Of a stretch of 64,000 nucleotides of DNA, positions 28,758 to 38,461 are shown one piece after another (positions within the stretch are counted from its first letter, which is position 1; every line of letters starts with the position of its first letter). The position numbers were made by a program, and so were the translations under genes. Under the pieces are notes generated by a model, which was not told the DNA's origin, ran no database searches, and saw nothing but the letters and a program-made list of their open reading frames with translations. The DNA is from Peribacillus huizhouensis (GTDB lineage Bacteria > Bacillota > Bacilli > Bacillales > DSM-1321): the NCBI RefSeq assembly GCF_014138605.1, contig NZ_JACJHX010000004.1:124001-188000 (forward strand), written 5' to 3'.

Positions 28758-30062
28758 TTATTGTATTCGATGTCTATCTATTCTCCTTAGTAATCGGAAT
28801 ATTTCCAGTAAAAGAATATTTAAACCTAGCCAGACTCCCCCAAAGACGTAGCCAGCAGCAATATCACTTGGAAGTTCGACTTTAAAGAACAATCGACTGA
28901 TGGCAATAAGAATTAATACCACTAATCCAGCGATTGGAACAATGGTGTGAGTCCAAGCATTTTTTATAAAACGTACACATATAAATACCGCAAAACCATA
29001 AATAACAAAATTCATTAAAGATTGCTCACTTGGAAAATTGAGGAGGAGATGATCCGTGAACGAATAGGGAACAGGGGAAAGGCGTTGAAAAATTCTCCTT
29101 AAACTTTCTTCAAAGAGTTCCCCACCTAAAATAACGATTAAAAGAGAACCTAATTCAATTAACTTATTCTCACCTTTCCATAAAATCCAAATGAATGTAA
29201 GGCTGATAAGGATAAGTTGGACTTGCCTTGAACCCAGTAATGAAAATGTTTGCATAGTCTCTGTCCAGTCCTTATTAAAAACTAAGGAAATCAATAAAAC
29301 CACAATTTTATTAAAATTGGTAAATTCGTTACCAAGAAAGTCCTCTATCATACCAAACATGAGAATCATAAGGCCTAACGTCAGGATGGAAGTCGCTGCT
29401 AATAGAATTCCAACTCGTCTTCTCGTATGAAAAATTGTCAAAGTTAGATTTAATAACCTAATGACTGTCTCTTTTATCTCGTTTTTATTTTTTTTGTAGA
29501 TGTAGATCACAATAAAAATGACGGCAGCTGCTATCCCCCCAATAATGAGGTATTGTTTAATTGAACTGTGAAACGTCTCCCATTGTGGGCCCAATACTTT
29601 ACCGAGTGTAATAAATACCGTCACCCACAGGAATGCTCCGGTATAGGCAAAAATAGCGTATATCCGAAAGGGCAGCCGGGTAGTTCCTGAAAAGTACCCC
29701 GTAATATGTCTAATTCCAGGGATAAAATAAGCAATCAGCAACAACTTATTCCCGTACTTACTAAACCAGAAGGATATTTTCCGAAACTGTTCCGGGCCCA
29801 TATGAAAGCGAGATCCATATTTTTCAAAGAATGGTTGTCCTAGCTTATAACCTATCCAATAAGAAATGGTCATTCCGATACAAGATCCAATACCCGCTAT
29901 TAAAATACTTAGTACCCAGTTTAAATGTCCTTGGAAAACAAGAAATCCTGTATAACTCATAAGAACTTCACCTGGTAATGGAAATGCGATCAATTCTAAT
30001 AGTAGTGCTATAAATAGTACTATATATCCGAATTGGTCGATATATGATGTAATATTCCCCAC
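28758..30062 (-). CDS. DedA-PAP2 fusion, PAP2 half catalytically degenerate
   Basis: 434-residue membrane protein. Residues 1-190 are DedA/VTT (PLPGEVLMSYTGF, FIPGIRHITGYFSG); residues about 215-425 resemble PAP2 phosphatases, but the catalytic residues are replaced: motif 2 is FPSEQSL where PSGH is expected, and motif 3 is SRLFFKVELPSD where a His is expected before the Pro. The second domain therefore probably binds rather than hydrolyses lipid phosphates. DedA flippases recycle lipid carriers, so the fusion may couple carrier flipping with substrate binding. Start is a GTG at 30062 with AAGGATG upstream. It stands as a single gene. Confidence 0.88.
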   Translation of the reverse strand: MGNITSYIDQFGYIVLFIALLLELIAFPLPGEVLMSYTGFLVFQGHLNWVLSILIAGIGSCIGMTISYWIGYKLGQPFFEKYGSRFHMGPEQFRKISFWFSKYGNKLLLIAYFIPGIRHITGYFSGTTRLPFRIYAIFAYTGAFLWVTVFITLGKVLGPQWETFHSSIKQYLIIGGIAAAVIFIVIYIYKKNKNEIKETVIRLLNLTLTIFHTRRRVGILLAATSILTLGLMILMFGMIEDFLGNEFTNFNKIVVLLISLVFNKDWTETMQTFSLLGSRQVQLILISLTFIWILWKGENKLIELGSLLIVILGGELFEESLRRIFQRLSPVPYSFTDHLLLNFPSEQSLMNFVIYGFAVFICVRFIKNAWTHTIVPIAGLVVLILIAISRLFFKVELPSDIAAGYVFGGVWLGLNILLLEIFRLLRRIDRHRIQ

Positions 30063-30225
30063 CGCTTATCATCCTTTATTATTCTTTGTTTAGTTGTAAG
30101 TAAAGATGAAAGAAAACCTTAAATATGTTTGCTAATAGATAAAAACACTTCTACTTGAGTTCCTATCCCTTCCTTACTATTTACTTAAATTTCTCCGTTG
30201 TTGTGGTACTTATTCGTTTATGGAA

Positions 30226-30318
30226 ACAAATCATATTCGTATTGGGAGGAATTTTTTGTTTTTAACATTTTTTAGCTTACTACTCATTATTAGTTTTATT
30301 ACTATATAAAACTAATAG
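30226..30318. repeat. Duplicated intergenic segment, copy B
   Basis: Similar to 22404-22494 (ACAAATCATATTCG, TTTTGTTTTTAAC, TCATTATTAGTTTTATTACT). It also contains an inverted repeat (CTACTCATTATTAGTTTTAT near 30278 with its near-complement ending near 30324). Confidence 0.5.
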
Positions 30319-30329
30319 TGAGTAGGAAA

Positions 30330-30684
30330 AATCGAGTAGGAGGAGGCCATTAACCTCCGACCTCTAACACCACCTTACATACGGTTCCGTATACGGCGGT
30401 TCAATGATTTTCGTCTCCTTAATACATACCTGACAGAATCTCGTTCTGCCTTTTCCCTTACGCTCAATACCATAGCTTTTGACTATAGCACCTTAGGATG
30501 GTTTGCAATCTCCACCTGTATAGCGATTGCGGGCCTACTCTCATCTTAAGTGCAGCACGGCTTACTAGATGTGCTTTTCAAGCACACTTTGTTTGCCTTC
30601 GTGGCACACAGTCATCTGCGTAACGAACGAATTTATGCCCTCTTTTCTCTAATTCTTTGGTTCATCCAGCGCAATGTTAGAAAG
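30330..30684 (-). mobile_element. Group II intron relic (3' end and RT fragment)
   Basis: The minus strand encodes pieces of a group II intron reverse transcriptase: LSNIALDE, then after a shift EKRGHKFVRYADDC with the catalytic YADD. Further downstream (about 30330-30410) is the domain V/VI-like end: ACCGCCGTATACGGAACCGTAT, GTGGTGTTAGAGGTCGGAGG, CCTCCTCCTACTCGAT, close to 3' ends of bacterial introns of this type. Most of the reverse transcriptase and the 5' ribozyme are missing, so it cannot splice or move. Confidence 0.72.
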
Positions 30685-30790
30685 AAAGGGACTCACGTTC
30701 TTCCTCTGCTTTTTTCTCGACATGAACGACATAATGAGTAGGAAAAGTTTCTTGATTAACAACTTCAAATTCTGGCAATTCTAGTTTCAC
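30677..30790 (-). pseudogene. Possible ISL3-type transposase N-terminal fragment
   Basis: From a GTG at 30790 with AAAGGA upstream, the frame reads KLELPEFEVVNQETFPTHYV then HVEKKAEEERES, reminiscent of the N-termini of ISL3-like transposases before their zinc motif. It is cut after 37 codons where the group II intron relic begins. Family call is tentative. Confidence 0.4.
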
Positions 30791-30818
30791 GTGTTTTCCT
30801 TTTTACGTTAAATCAAAA

Positions 30819-31052
30819 GGCTGTTTTCACATACTTTGTTGCTTTTCAATCATTTTTACACTAATAACCCGGGTTGATTTCCGTTGCAGGTACTCGCTTT
30901 CCGCGGGCGGTCTCAGAAGCCTCCTCAGTGCTTTGCACTTGCGGGGTCTCCCTCAACACGCTTTTCCCGCAGGAGTCTCGCACCTTCCACTACAATCAAC
31001 ATCTGTTCGAATTGGTTTCTTGCTAAAAACAACAATCTTTACGAAAAGAGCC
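30819..31052 (-). repeat. MITE-like repeat, copy R3
   Basis: Inverted copy of the R1/R2 repeat, ends GGCTGTTTTCACATAC and TTTACGAAAAGAGCC. It is nested beside the ISL3 and intron relics, so 30330-31052 is an insertion hot spot. Confidence 0.85.
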
Positions 31053-31262
31053 AATCAAAAAAAGTTAATAAAATGTAAACTACTATTTACAATTTTTCTA
31101 CTCCACTATAAATGGTAGTCCAATTAACATATATATCCTACAAACCTCCTGTGTATTTATTCTCAAAACAAATAAATTTATTAAATAAAAAAGTGAGTAT
31201 AATTAACCAATTATGGCTAAAACACCAAAATAACCGGTAATATCTACCTGGTATTCTGAAAA

Positions 31263-31295
31263 TTAACACTATCTTAAAATTTATTTTGCTATATT
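31263..31295 (+). promoter_or_regulatory. Possible PhoP box and -10 of the nucleotidase gene
   Basis: TTAACA (31263-31268), five bases, TTAAAA (31274-31279), then TATATT (31290-31295). Repeats of TTAACA-like hexamers at 11-base spacing are the binding pattern of Bacillus PhoP, which would fit a phosphate-scavenging enzyme. Weak, two repeats only. Confidence 0.3.
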
Positions 31296-31344
31296 ATTCT
31301 TTAGGCCTATTAAACACAAAAAAATATAGAAGGATGAGTGCATA

Positions 31345-34300
31345 ATGAAATTAGGAAGAAGAAACAGGGGCAAGAAAATTTTGTCCAGTACACTTGCAAT
31401 CACTGTGTTAGCAGCTCCTTTCTTGTCTGGCAATGCAATGGCTGCAAACCCCTCTAAAGACAAGGTTCAATCACAGGTTGAACTTCGCATCATGGAAACG
31501 ACTGATATCCATACAAATCTACTAAGCTTTGACTATTACAAAAATAGTTTAGCCCCTAAACTGGGACTAGCTAAAACCGCAACTCTTGTTAAAGAAGCAC
31601 GAGCAGAAGTAAAAAACTCTGTACTCGTGGATAATGGTGACCTTATACAAGGGACTCCTCTCGGTACATACAAAGCAAAAATTGACCCTTTGGAGGAAGG
31701 AGAAATACATCCAGCTATCAGTGCCATGAACTTAATGGGCTATGATATGGCGACACTTGGAAACCATGAGTTCAACTATGGGTTGGAGTATCTAGACGAA
31801 GTATATGATGATGCAAACTTCTCTTTTGTAAATGCAAATGTATATGTAGATGATCATGATAATGATCCAACTAATGATATTAATAAATATACCCCTTATA
31901 AAATTGTGAATAAAAAAGTCAAAGATGAATCTGGTAAAACAAATGTCATTAAAATCGGATATATCGGATTTGTTCCTCCTCAAATTAATGAGTGGGATAA
32001 ATCTAATCTAGATGGAAAGGTCATAACCAAAAACATCGTAGAAACAGCTAAAAACTATATCCCTATTATGAAAGAAGAAGGAGCAGATGTAATTATCGCA
32101 TTAGCTCACTCAGGTTTTAGTGGAAATGAAGCAAATACTGAAGATACAGTATATGCTTTAAGTAAAGTACCTGGTATTGATGCCATTACATTTTCACATA
32201 CTCATAAAACATTCCCAGCAAACAATGTAGCTAGTTTAGATACATTGTTCAAAGGTGCCGATGGACAGCCTCTCCCTGGAGTAGATAACGAAAAAGGAAC
32301 AATCAACGGTGTTGCTGCTGTACAAGCTGGATTTGGAGGTGGATCATTAGGAATTATTGATCTTAACTTACAAAAAGTAAAAGGGAAATGGTCTGTTTCT
32401 AATTCCCAATCCTCCACAAGACAAATAGAATCTGTTCAACCAGACAAAGAAATTGTAAATGCTGTAGAAGCAGATCATGAAGCGACCTTAAAATATGTTA
32501 ATACACCAATTGGTACTACAACGGATGACATTTATAGCTATTTCGCACTCGTACAAGATGATCCGTCTATTCAAGTAGTTACAAACGCACAAAAATGGTA
32601 TGTCGAAAAATATATTGAACTAAACAAGCCAGAATTAAAAGATCTTCCCATTTTATCAGTAGGAGCCCCTTTTAAAGCTGGTCGTAATGGTGTTGATGAA
32701 TACACAGAAATCAAAAAAGGTGATTTGACGATTCGTAGTGCAGGTGACTTATATCTGTATGACAACACTTTAAAAGCCATTAAAGTAAAAGGTTCGGTTG
32801 TTAAAGAGTGGATTGAAATGTCCGCTGGTCAATACAACACCATTGATCCTTCAAAAACAACTGAACAACCTTTAATAAATCCTGCATTTCAAGTATTTAA
32901 CTTTGATGTAATTGATGGCGTAGAATATCAAATTGATGTTACAAAGCCTGCCAAATACGCTGTGAATGGGACACTTTTAAACCCAGACTCAAGCCGTGTT
33001 GTGAATCTTAAATATAATGGTAAACCTTTAGATCCTAAGCAAGAATTTATCGTAGTTACAAATAATTACCGTGCTGGTGGCGGAGGTAATTTCCCTGGAT
33101 TAAAAGGCAGTGAATTAGTAGTCGATGCAGCCGATGAAAACCGTCAAGTTTTAATGGACTACATTTCTGAGGTGAAAGAAATTACCCCGACAGCTGATGG
33201 AAACTGGTCTATTGCTCCAATCTCAGGAAATGTGAATGTTACTTTTACGACTTCACCAAAGGCAGAGCAATATATCATGGAAGAAAGCCCTTTCTCTTAT
33301 ACTGGCAAAACCGATTCAAAAGGCTTTGGAATCTTTAATTTTAACTTGAATAGCCATTCGGATAGCGACCGATTAAAGGTTCAGCTTTTAGGAGTAAATG
33401 ATTTACACGGACAGTTAGATACGGTTACAAAGGTTGGAAATTTATCAGCTGGGCATATTGAGTACTTAGCAGCTGCATTAAAACAAGAAGAAGCAACAAA
33501 TCCAAATACACTTCTTTTACATTCAGGTGATATGATTGGGGGAAGCCCACTAATTTCCGCTCTTTTCCAAGATGAGCCTACCATAGAAGTTTTGGAAAAT
33601 ATCGGTTTTGATGCAGGCACATTCGGAAATCATGAATTTGATGAAGGGATTGACGAACTACTCCGTATGATGAACGGTGGAGATCATCCAAACGGAATGG
33701 TTGGTTATGACGGAATGAACTTCCCACTTGTTGCAGCAAACGCCTATGATACAAGAGATGGAAATTTAATTACTGATCCTTACACCGTATTCACAATTGA
33801 AGATCAAAAAATTGGTGTGATCGGAGTTGTAACTCAAGAAACACCTTCCATGATTGTTAGAAAAGGAAACGAATCATTAAAGATTACAGACGAAGTTGAA
33901 GCCATTAACAAGTATACTGAAGAATTAAAAGGACAAGGAATCGAAGCAATCATCGTCCTTGCTCATAATCCTGCTACCCAAACAGGTTATACAGATTCAT
34001 TCGATGCTAGCAGAATTGCAGAACAAATTGATGATGAAGTGGATGTCATCTTTGCTGCACACAACCATGTAATGGTAAACCGAGAAGTGGACAACAAACT
34101 AATTGTTCAAGCCTATTCTTATGGATCTGCTTTTTCTGATGTAGAAGTGGAAATTGACCGCGTTACTGGAGATATCATTAATAAATCAGCAGAGATTAAA
34201 ACTGTTTATCAAAAGGACTATACTCCAGATCCAGAAGTTGCAGCGATAATGAAGAAATATTCAGAGAAGGCCGAACCAATTAAAGCAGAAGTTGTTGGGC

Positions 34301-34866
34301 AATCTTTATCTACCCTTGAAAAAGGTTATCCAACTGTAGCTAATGAATTTGGGGATTTTGCTCTTGGAAATCTTATTGCGGATGGTATGAAAGCTGCAAT
34401 GAACTCAGACTTCGCCATGATGAATGGTGGCGGTGTCCGCTCTCCATTAGATGAAGGTGAAGTAACATTTGGTGATTTATTTGCCATTCAGCCATTTGGT
34501 AATGTATTAAATAAAGTAAAACTTAGCGGTGCAGATTTAGAGACAGTTTTAAATAACCAAATTACAGATAGAGGTCTTGACTTCCATATTGCTGGCTTTA
34601 AATACACGTATACTTATGACAGCACAGCTAAAACAGGCAAGGTTATAGACATCTTCTTACCAGACGGAAGCAAGATTGATAAAACGAAGGAATACACTGT
34701 TGTTATCAACAACTATATGACAGGAAACCTTAATTACGGTATTGGAGCTCTTTCTACTGATTTAGAAATTGGCCCGATAGATGTAGATGCAACCGTTGAT
34801 TTTGTAAAAACACTACCTTCTCCTTTTGATTATAAGTCTGAGGGAAGAATTCAAAGAGTTAATTAA
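31345..34866 (+). CDS. Secreted tandem 2',3'-cyclic-nucleotidase / 5'-nucleotidase (YfkN-like)
   Basis: 1173 residues. A signal peptide (KILSSTLAITVLAAPFLSG, cleavage after AMA near residue 33) precedes two metallophosphatase/5'-nucleotidase units. Unit 1: TTDIHTNLL, DNGDLIQGTPLG, GNHEFNYG, and the C-terminal specificity domain with NNYRAGGGGNFPG. Unit 2 (from about 675): GVNDLHGQLD, HSGDMIGGSP, GNHEFDEG, FAAHNHVM and NGGGVRSPL. Such enzymes release phosphate and nucleosides from extracellular nucleotides. Compared with B. subtilis YfkN (about 1460 residues) it lacks the C-terminal wall-sorting tail and ends SEGRIQRVN, so it is probably released rather than anchored. ATG follows GAAGGATG. Confidence 0.92.
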   Translation: MKLGRRNRGKKILSSTLAITVLAAPFLSGNAMAANPSKDKVQSQVELRIMETTDIHTNLLSFDYYKNSLAPKLGLAKTATLVKEARAEVKNSVLVDNGDLIQGTPLGTYKAKIDPLEEGEIHPAISAMNLMGYDMATLGNHEFNYGLEYLDEVYDDANFSFVNANVYVDDHDNDPTNDINKYTPYKIVNKKVKDESGKTNVIKIGYIGFVPPQINEWDKSNLDGKVITKNIVETAKNYIPIMKEEGADVIIALAHSGFSGNEANTEDTVYALSKVPGIDAITFSHTHKTFPANNVASLDTLFKGADGQPLPGVDNEKGTINGVAAVQAGFGGGSLGIIDLNLQKVKGKWSVSNSQSSTRQIESVQPDKEIVNAVEADHEATLKYVNTPIGTTTDDIYSYFALVQDDPSIQVVTNAQKWYVEKYIELNKPELKDLPILSVGAPFKAGRNGVDEYTEIKKGDLTIRSAGDLYLYDNTLKAIKVKGSVVKEWIEMSAGQYNTIDPSKTTEQPLINPAFQVFNFDVIDGVEYQIDVTKPAKYAVNGTLLNPDSSRVVNLKYNGKPLDPKQEFIVVTNNYRAGGGGNFPGLKGSELVVDAADENRQVLMDYISEVKEITPTADGNWSIAPISGNVNVTFTTSPKAEQYIMEESPFSYTGKTDSKGFGIFNFNLNSHSDSDRLKVQLLGVNDLHGQLDTVTKVGNLSAGHIEYLAAALKQEEATNPNTLLLHSGDMIGGSPLISALFQDEPTIEVLENIGFDAGTFGNHEFDEGIDELLRMMNGGDHPNGMVGYDGMNFPLVAANAYDTRDGNLITDPYTVFTIEDQKIGVIGVVTQETPSMIVRKGNESLKITDEVEAINKYTEELKGQGIEAIIVLAHNPATQTGYTDSFDASRIAEQIDDEVDVIFAAHNHVMVNREVDNKLIVQAYSYGSAFSDVEVEIDRVTGDIINKSAEIKTVYQKDYTPDPEVAAIMKKYSEKAEPIKAEVVGQSLSTLEKGYPTVANEFGDFALGNLIADGMKAAMNSDFAMMNGGGVRSPLDEGEVTFGDLFAIQPFGNVLNKVKLSGADLETVLNNQITDRGLDFHIAGFKYTYTYDSTAKTGKVIDIFLPDGSKIDKTKEYTVVINNYMTGNLNYGIGALSTDLEIGPIDVDATVDFVKTLPSPFDYKSEGRIQRVN

Positions 34867-34874
34867 TTAACTGA

Positions 34875-34911
34875 GGACTGTATAGATTCTATAAACGAAT
34901 CCATACAGTCC
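34875..34911 (+). terminator. Nucleotidase gene terminator
   Basis: GGACTGTATAGATTC pairs with GAATCCATACAGTCC (one mismatch), followed by TTTC. Eight bases beyond the stop codon. The spacer onward to 35172 includes a GGGAACCGTCCCC repeat fragment near 35112 and no gene. Confidence 0.85.
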
Positions 34912-35172
34912 TTTCATTTTCAAGGCTTATAATATCTACTAAATAAATCAAGCTGCTTTATAATTGATATTGTTAAGAGATAAAAAGACAAGCTATAATA
35001 ATTTGCCTTTTAGTGAACGAAGTCTATATTAGGAACATTTTAAGAATTCCTTTTTGTATACCTCACATAATCAGAGAGGGAGTTGATACTCGACATAATG
35101 AAGGAAGCAAGGGAACCGTCCCCACGCTGTACACCAAAAAAATAATTCTCCCCCCGTCCTATCAACAATCTT

Positions 35173-36129
35173 TCACTCAAAGCTATCGAGCATTGCACGC
35201 ACTTCATCTGTTGAATTTGTGCTCATCAATTGATTTCTTAATTCACTTGCCCCTCGGAATCCTCGAACATAGATCTTAAAAAAGCGATGAAGGGCTTTGA
35301 AGGAACGTGTCTCTAATTCTTTTGAATATTTATCATGGAGATCAAGCTGCAATCTTAAGAGATCAAGGAATTCCTTACTGCTATGTTCCTTCGGCTCTTT
35401 TTCAAAGGCAAATGGATTTTTGAAAATACCACGCCCAATCATTATCCCATCAATACCGTATTGATGAGCGAGCTTCAAGCCAGTTTGACGGTCAGGAATA
35501 TCCCCATTGATCGTCAAAAGTGTATCTGGTGCCACTTCATCACGAAGTTTCTTAATCTCCGGAATCAGCTCCCAATGTGCATCTACTTGGCTCATTTCCT
35601 TTCTGGTCCGCAGATGAATAGAAAGATTAGCAATGTCTTGTTTCAATATATGTGTTAGCCAATCCTGCCATTCGTCTACATCCGTGTAACCCAGCCTTGT
35701 CTTCACACTTACAGGCAATCCTCCTGCTTTTGCTGCTTGTATTATTTCTGCAGCGACTTCTGGACGGAGAATAAGGCCACTTCCCTTCCCTTTAGATGCC
35801 ACATTAGGTACAGGACAGCCCATATTGATATCCACACCTTTAAACCCTAGATTCGCCATACCAATACTCATTTGCCGAAAATGTTCGGGCTTATCCCCCC
35901 ATATATGGGCCACAATTGGTTGTTCATCTTCTGTAAAAGTCAAACGCCCACGCACACTTTGGTTCCCTTCTGGGTGACAATAACTCTCCGTGTTTGTAAA
36001 CTCGGTAAAAAACACATCAGGTCTAGCTGCTTTACTCACTACATGGCGAAAAACAACATCCGTCACCTCTTCCATTGGTGCTAGTACAAAAAACGGTCTT
36101 GGTAAATCACGCCAAAAATTATCTATCAT
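35173..36129 (-). CDS. tRNA-dihydrouridine synthase
   Basis: 318 residues from the ATG at 36129 (GAGAGG nine bases upstream; a longer frame starts inside the leader). Flavoenzyme that reduces uridine to dihydrouridine in tRNA. Conserved features: [12 protein letters not shown] at the N-terminus, [10 protein letters not shown] with the catalytic Cys, VKTRLGY, IHLRTR, NGDI and [12 protein letters not shown] for FMN binding, and a C-terminal helical domain. Distinct from the dusB-like gene usually next to lysS. Which uridine it modifies is unknown. Confidence 0.93.
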   Translation of the reverse strand: MIDNFWRDLPRPFFVLAPMEEVTDVVFRHVVSKAARPDVFFTEFTNTESYCHPEGNQSVRGRLTFTEDEQPIVAHIWGDKPEHFRQMSIGMANLGFKGVDINMGCPVPNVASKGKGSGLILRPEVAAEIIQAAKAGGLPVSVKTRLGYTDVDEWQDWLTHILKQDIANLSIHLRTRKEMSQVDAHWELIPEIKKLRDEVAPDTLLTINGDIPDRQTGLKLAHQYGIDGIMIGRGIFKNPFAFEKEPKEHSSKEFLDLLRLQLDLHDKYSKELETRSFKALHRFFKIYVRGFRGASELRNQLMSTNSTDEVRAMLDSFE

Positions 36130-36398
36130 ATTCAATATCCTCTCATTATAGGACACCAGGACAAGCCCTTGTCCCCCTAAATAAAAAGCAAAAATGTCCC
36201 TGCTTCTTTTATACTTATATCATGCCTAAGCACTTTTTATCAAAGTACAGTAAATTTTGATTACTATACACTTTAATATTATCAAATAAAAAGTTCATGG
36301 ATAAATGATTAGAATTCCAAGTAAATTAAACAAGTAAATTAAATTCGAGATTGAAAAGTAAATTACTAATGAAAAAGAACAAAAAATACAGTATGAAT

Positions 36399-36794
36399 TT
36401 ATAAATCCGTTTCAAATATTTTATACTCCTTATAAATCTCGGTAATTACCTTCGTTGGATAGAAATAAAAATCTGTCACCAATATATATAATCCCATTCC
36501 TCCCAGGAAAATCAGAAATAAAGAAAATATAGAGTAAACTGAGCTTATTATTCTTATAGACCAATTTTCAGGAATTACTGTTTTCATTATTTTATATATT
36601 CCACTTCCAAACAATCCGTACAGAAAGAAGAAAATACTCTTATTCCATTCCAATAAGTCTTTAAAATACTCAATCAGCTTTTTATTCCAAATGGCTTTCA
36701 ATGTTTTGGCTCCTAATAAAACGAATCCTACTAACATTATAGTTAAAACCATCGCTCCAAAATAATATCCAATATAGTCCCATTTCGATATCAT
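36399..36794 (-). CDS. Hypothetical membrane protein
   Basis: 131 residues, no family recognised. Three hydrophobic stretches are visible (about 8-30, 52-65, 82-108), with a charged N-terminal cytoplasmic-type loop and an acidic C-terminus (YKEYKIFETDL). GAGG precedes the ATG. Unlinked to its neighbours, low-GC composition similar to the surroundings. Confidence 0.6.
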   Translation of the reverse strand: MISKWDYIGYYFGAMVLTIMLVGFVLLGAKTLKAIWNKKLIEYFKDLLEWNKSIFFFLYGLFGSGIYKIMKTVIPENWSIRIISSVYSIFSLFLIFLGGMGLYILVTDFYFYPTKVITEIYKEYKIFETDL

Positions 36795-36986
36795 AAAAAA
36801 CCTCTTTTGTCCTGTTTGTAAATTTTACCCCTACTCAGTTTTTTTAATTTATTCCTTTTAATACTTCCCTGTTATCAAGATATATAAAGAATCCTGCCCA
36901 AAGGAATCCAATTAAGAAAAGCAATATTCTCTAATATGTAAACAGATGAAAAGGAAAAAACTAAGTTCACTTTTTGCTCCTAGCGT

Positions 36987-37922
36987 TTATTCTTGATATT
37001 CAGAATGTTTGTGGCGGTTACACCCAAACAGATAACAAGCTTTTTGGAAAGATGTATCAAATTCCATAGGCGGAATATAGCCAGAAGAGATTTTTTCAAA
37101 CATTTGTTCATATTCATTCTTTTCATTAAGGAGTTTTTTTATATAGGCTTGTTTATCGCTCTCTGTCCAATCTTCATCGCATTCTTCTTCGTATTCATCT
37201 TTAATTTCTTCTACTTTTTCATTGATTGCTTCATTCAACAGTTCTGGAGACCGAGTAGGTTTGTTCATTTTCAGTAATGAATAGATATATCGACTAATCC
37301 AATTAGGCTGTTTTGAGTATACATCCCAGCCTTTTTCAAACCACTTTATCGCTTCTTCATAACAGCCCAATTCTACATATAAATCCGCTACCTCAACTTC
37401 TCCGACAAATTCATCATCATTTTCAGAAAATGCATCAAGTTCACGTTTTGCCTCACTTTTATTACCTAATTCAATTAAACATTTTACATGGCTATACATG
37501 GCATAATCAGAAGGCTCTGTAGCTAACAGAAAATATTTTGAAGCATCTTCTATATTTGCAAGATGATAATTGGCAACCGCTAAATTATTGTAAGCTGTTT
37601 TTGATGGCCGGATGGATATTGATTCAAGCAATATATCTTTTGCATGTTCCCACTTTTCTCGCCTACAATAAATCTCCCCTAACAAATTATATGGAAAATG
37701 TGATTTGGGATTCATATTTATAACTTCCTTTAATAAAGGGAGAGCACGTTCATCATCATCTTCCTCATTGCAATATATCCATGCGAGATTAGTTAAAGAT
37801 TGTACATCTCTTGATATTTCTACTGCCTTTTTGAATAGTTTTAACGATTCATCATATTGATTTTCTTCCAGCAATTCAATTGCTTTTTGATTGATATTCA
37901 ATAAAATCCCTCCATTCATCAT
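36987..37922 (-). CDS. TPR-repeat protein
   Basis: 311 residues (or 304 if it starts at a TTG at 37901, which has GGAGGG seven bases upstream and would give the usual NINQKAIELLEE N-terminus). At least five tetratricopeptide repeats from residue 10 to about 210 (AIELLEENQYDESLKLFKKA, LLGEIYCRREKWEHAKDIL, EEAIKWFEKGW), then a charged C-terminal region rich in Glu (about 240-275) ending CYLFGCNRHKHSE. TPR domains mediate protein contacts; partner unknown. A small membrane-protein gene lies 23 bases upstream on the same strand. Confidence 0.75.
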   Translation of the reverse strand: MMNGGILLNINQKAIELLEENQYDESLKLFKKAVEISRDVQSLTNLAWIYCNEEDDDERALPLLKEVINMNPKSHFPYNLLGEIYCRREKWEHAKDILLESISIRPSKTAYNNLAVANYHLANIEDASKYFLLATEPSDYAMYSHVKCLIELGNKSEAKRELDAFSENDDEFVGEVEVADLYVELGCYEEAIKWFEKGWDVYSKQPNWISRYIYSLLKMNKPTRSPELLNEAINEKVEEIKDEYEEECDEDWTESDKQAYIKKLLNEKNEYEQMFEKISSGYIPPMEFDTSFQKACYLFGCNRHKHSEYQE

Positions 37923-37945
37923 AGATTCTACTCCCCTATTTTAGC

Positions 37946-38218
37946 TTAATTTTTACTATTTTTTTTAGAAAAAATAATCTCAACACTTTCAGGCTCTTGT
38001 TCTTCCACATATGAAGTCACTTTATTGTCCTTCTTCCAATAAACTAATACATTAGATGAATCAAGCGTTTTTCCATCATGACTAATAATTTGGTCAATAT
38101 GTTGATGTACCGAAACATTCGGTAATATGACCATAATAAAAGCACATATAAAGCATCCCCATTTTTCTCGTCTCTTGGTACTCTTCATATCTTCTTGTAC
38201 ATCCTTTTCAATTTCCAT
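37946..38218 (-). CDS. Small hypothetical membrane protein
   Basis: 90 residues with a charged N-terminus (MKSTKRREKWG), one hydrophobic segment (CFICAFIMVILPNVSV) and a polar C-terminal domain probably outside the cell, ending in SKKNSKN. AAAAGGGG lies before the ATG. Probably co-transcribed with the TPR gene downstream. No family recognised. Confidence 0.6.
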   Translation of the reverse strand: MEIEKDVQEDMKSTKRREKWGCFICAFIMVILPNVSVHQHIDQIISHDGKTLDSSNVLVYWKKDNKVTSYVEEQEPESVEIIFSKKNSKN

Positions 38219-38461
38219 TAAATTTCCCCTTTTAGAATCTTAATTTCTTTTATTTATGACTTCATTCCACAAAGCCTTGTGGAATTTATTTGTGAGTATC
38301 TGGAGAATGAATAAAATATCAGCATAGGTGAAGTTACAGCTACCTATGGCTTTTTTATTAAGGCTCTAAAAAAATGAAACTTAAATAAATGCTTGAACGT
38401 AAATTCATTAAAGAAAATTTCAAGAAGTTAGTGACTATTTTTTGATAAAGGGTTGAGCCAA

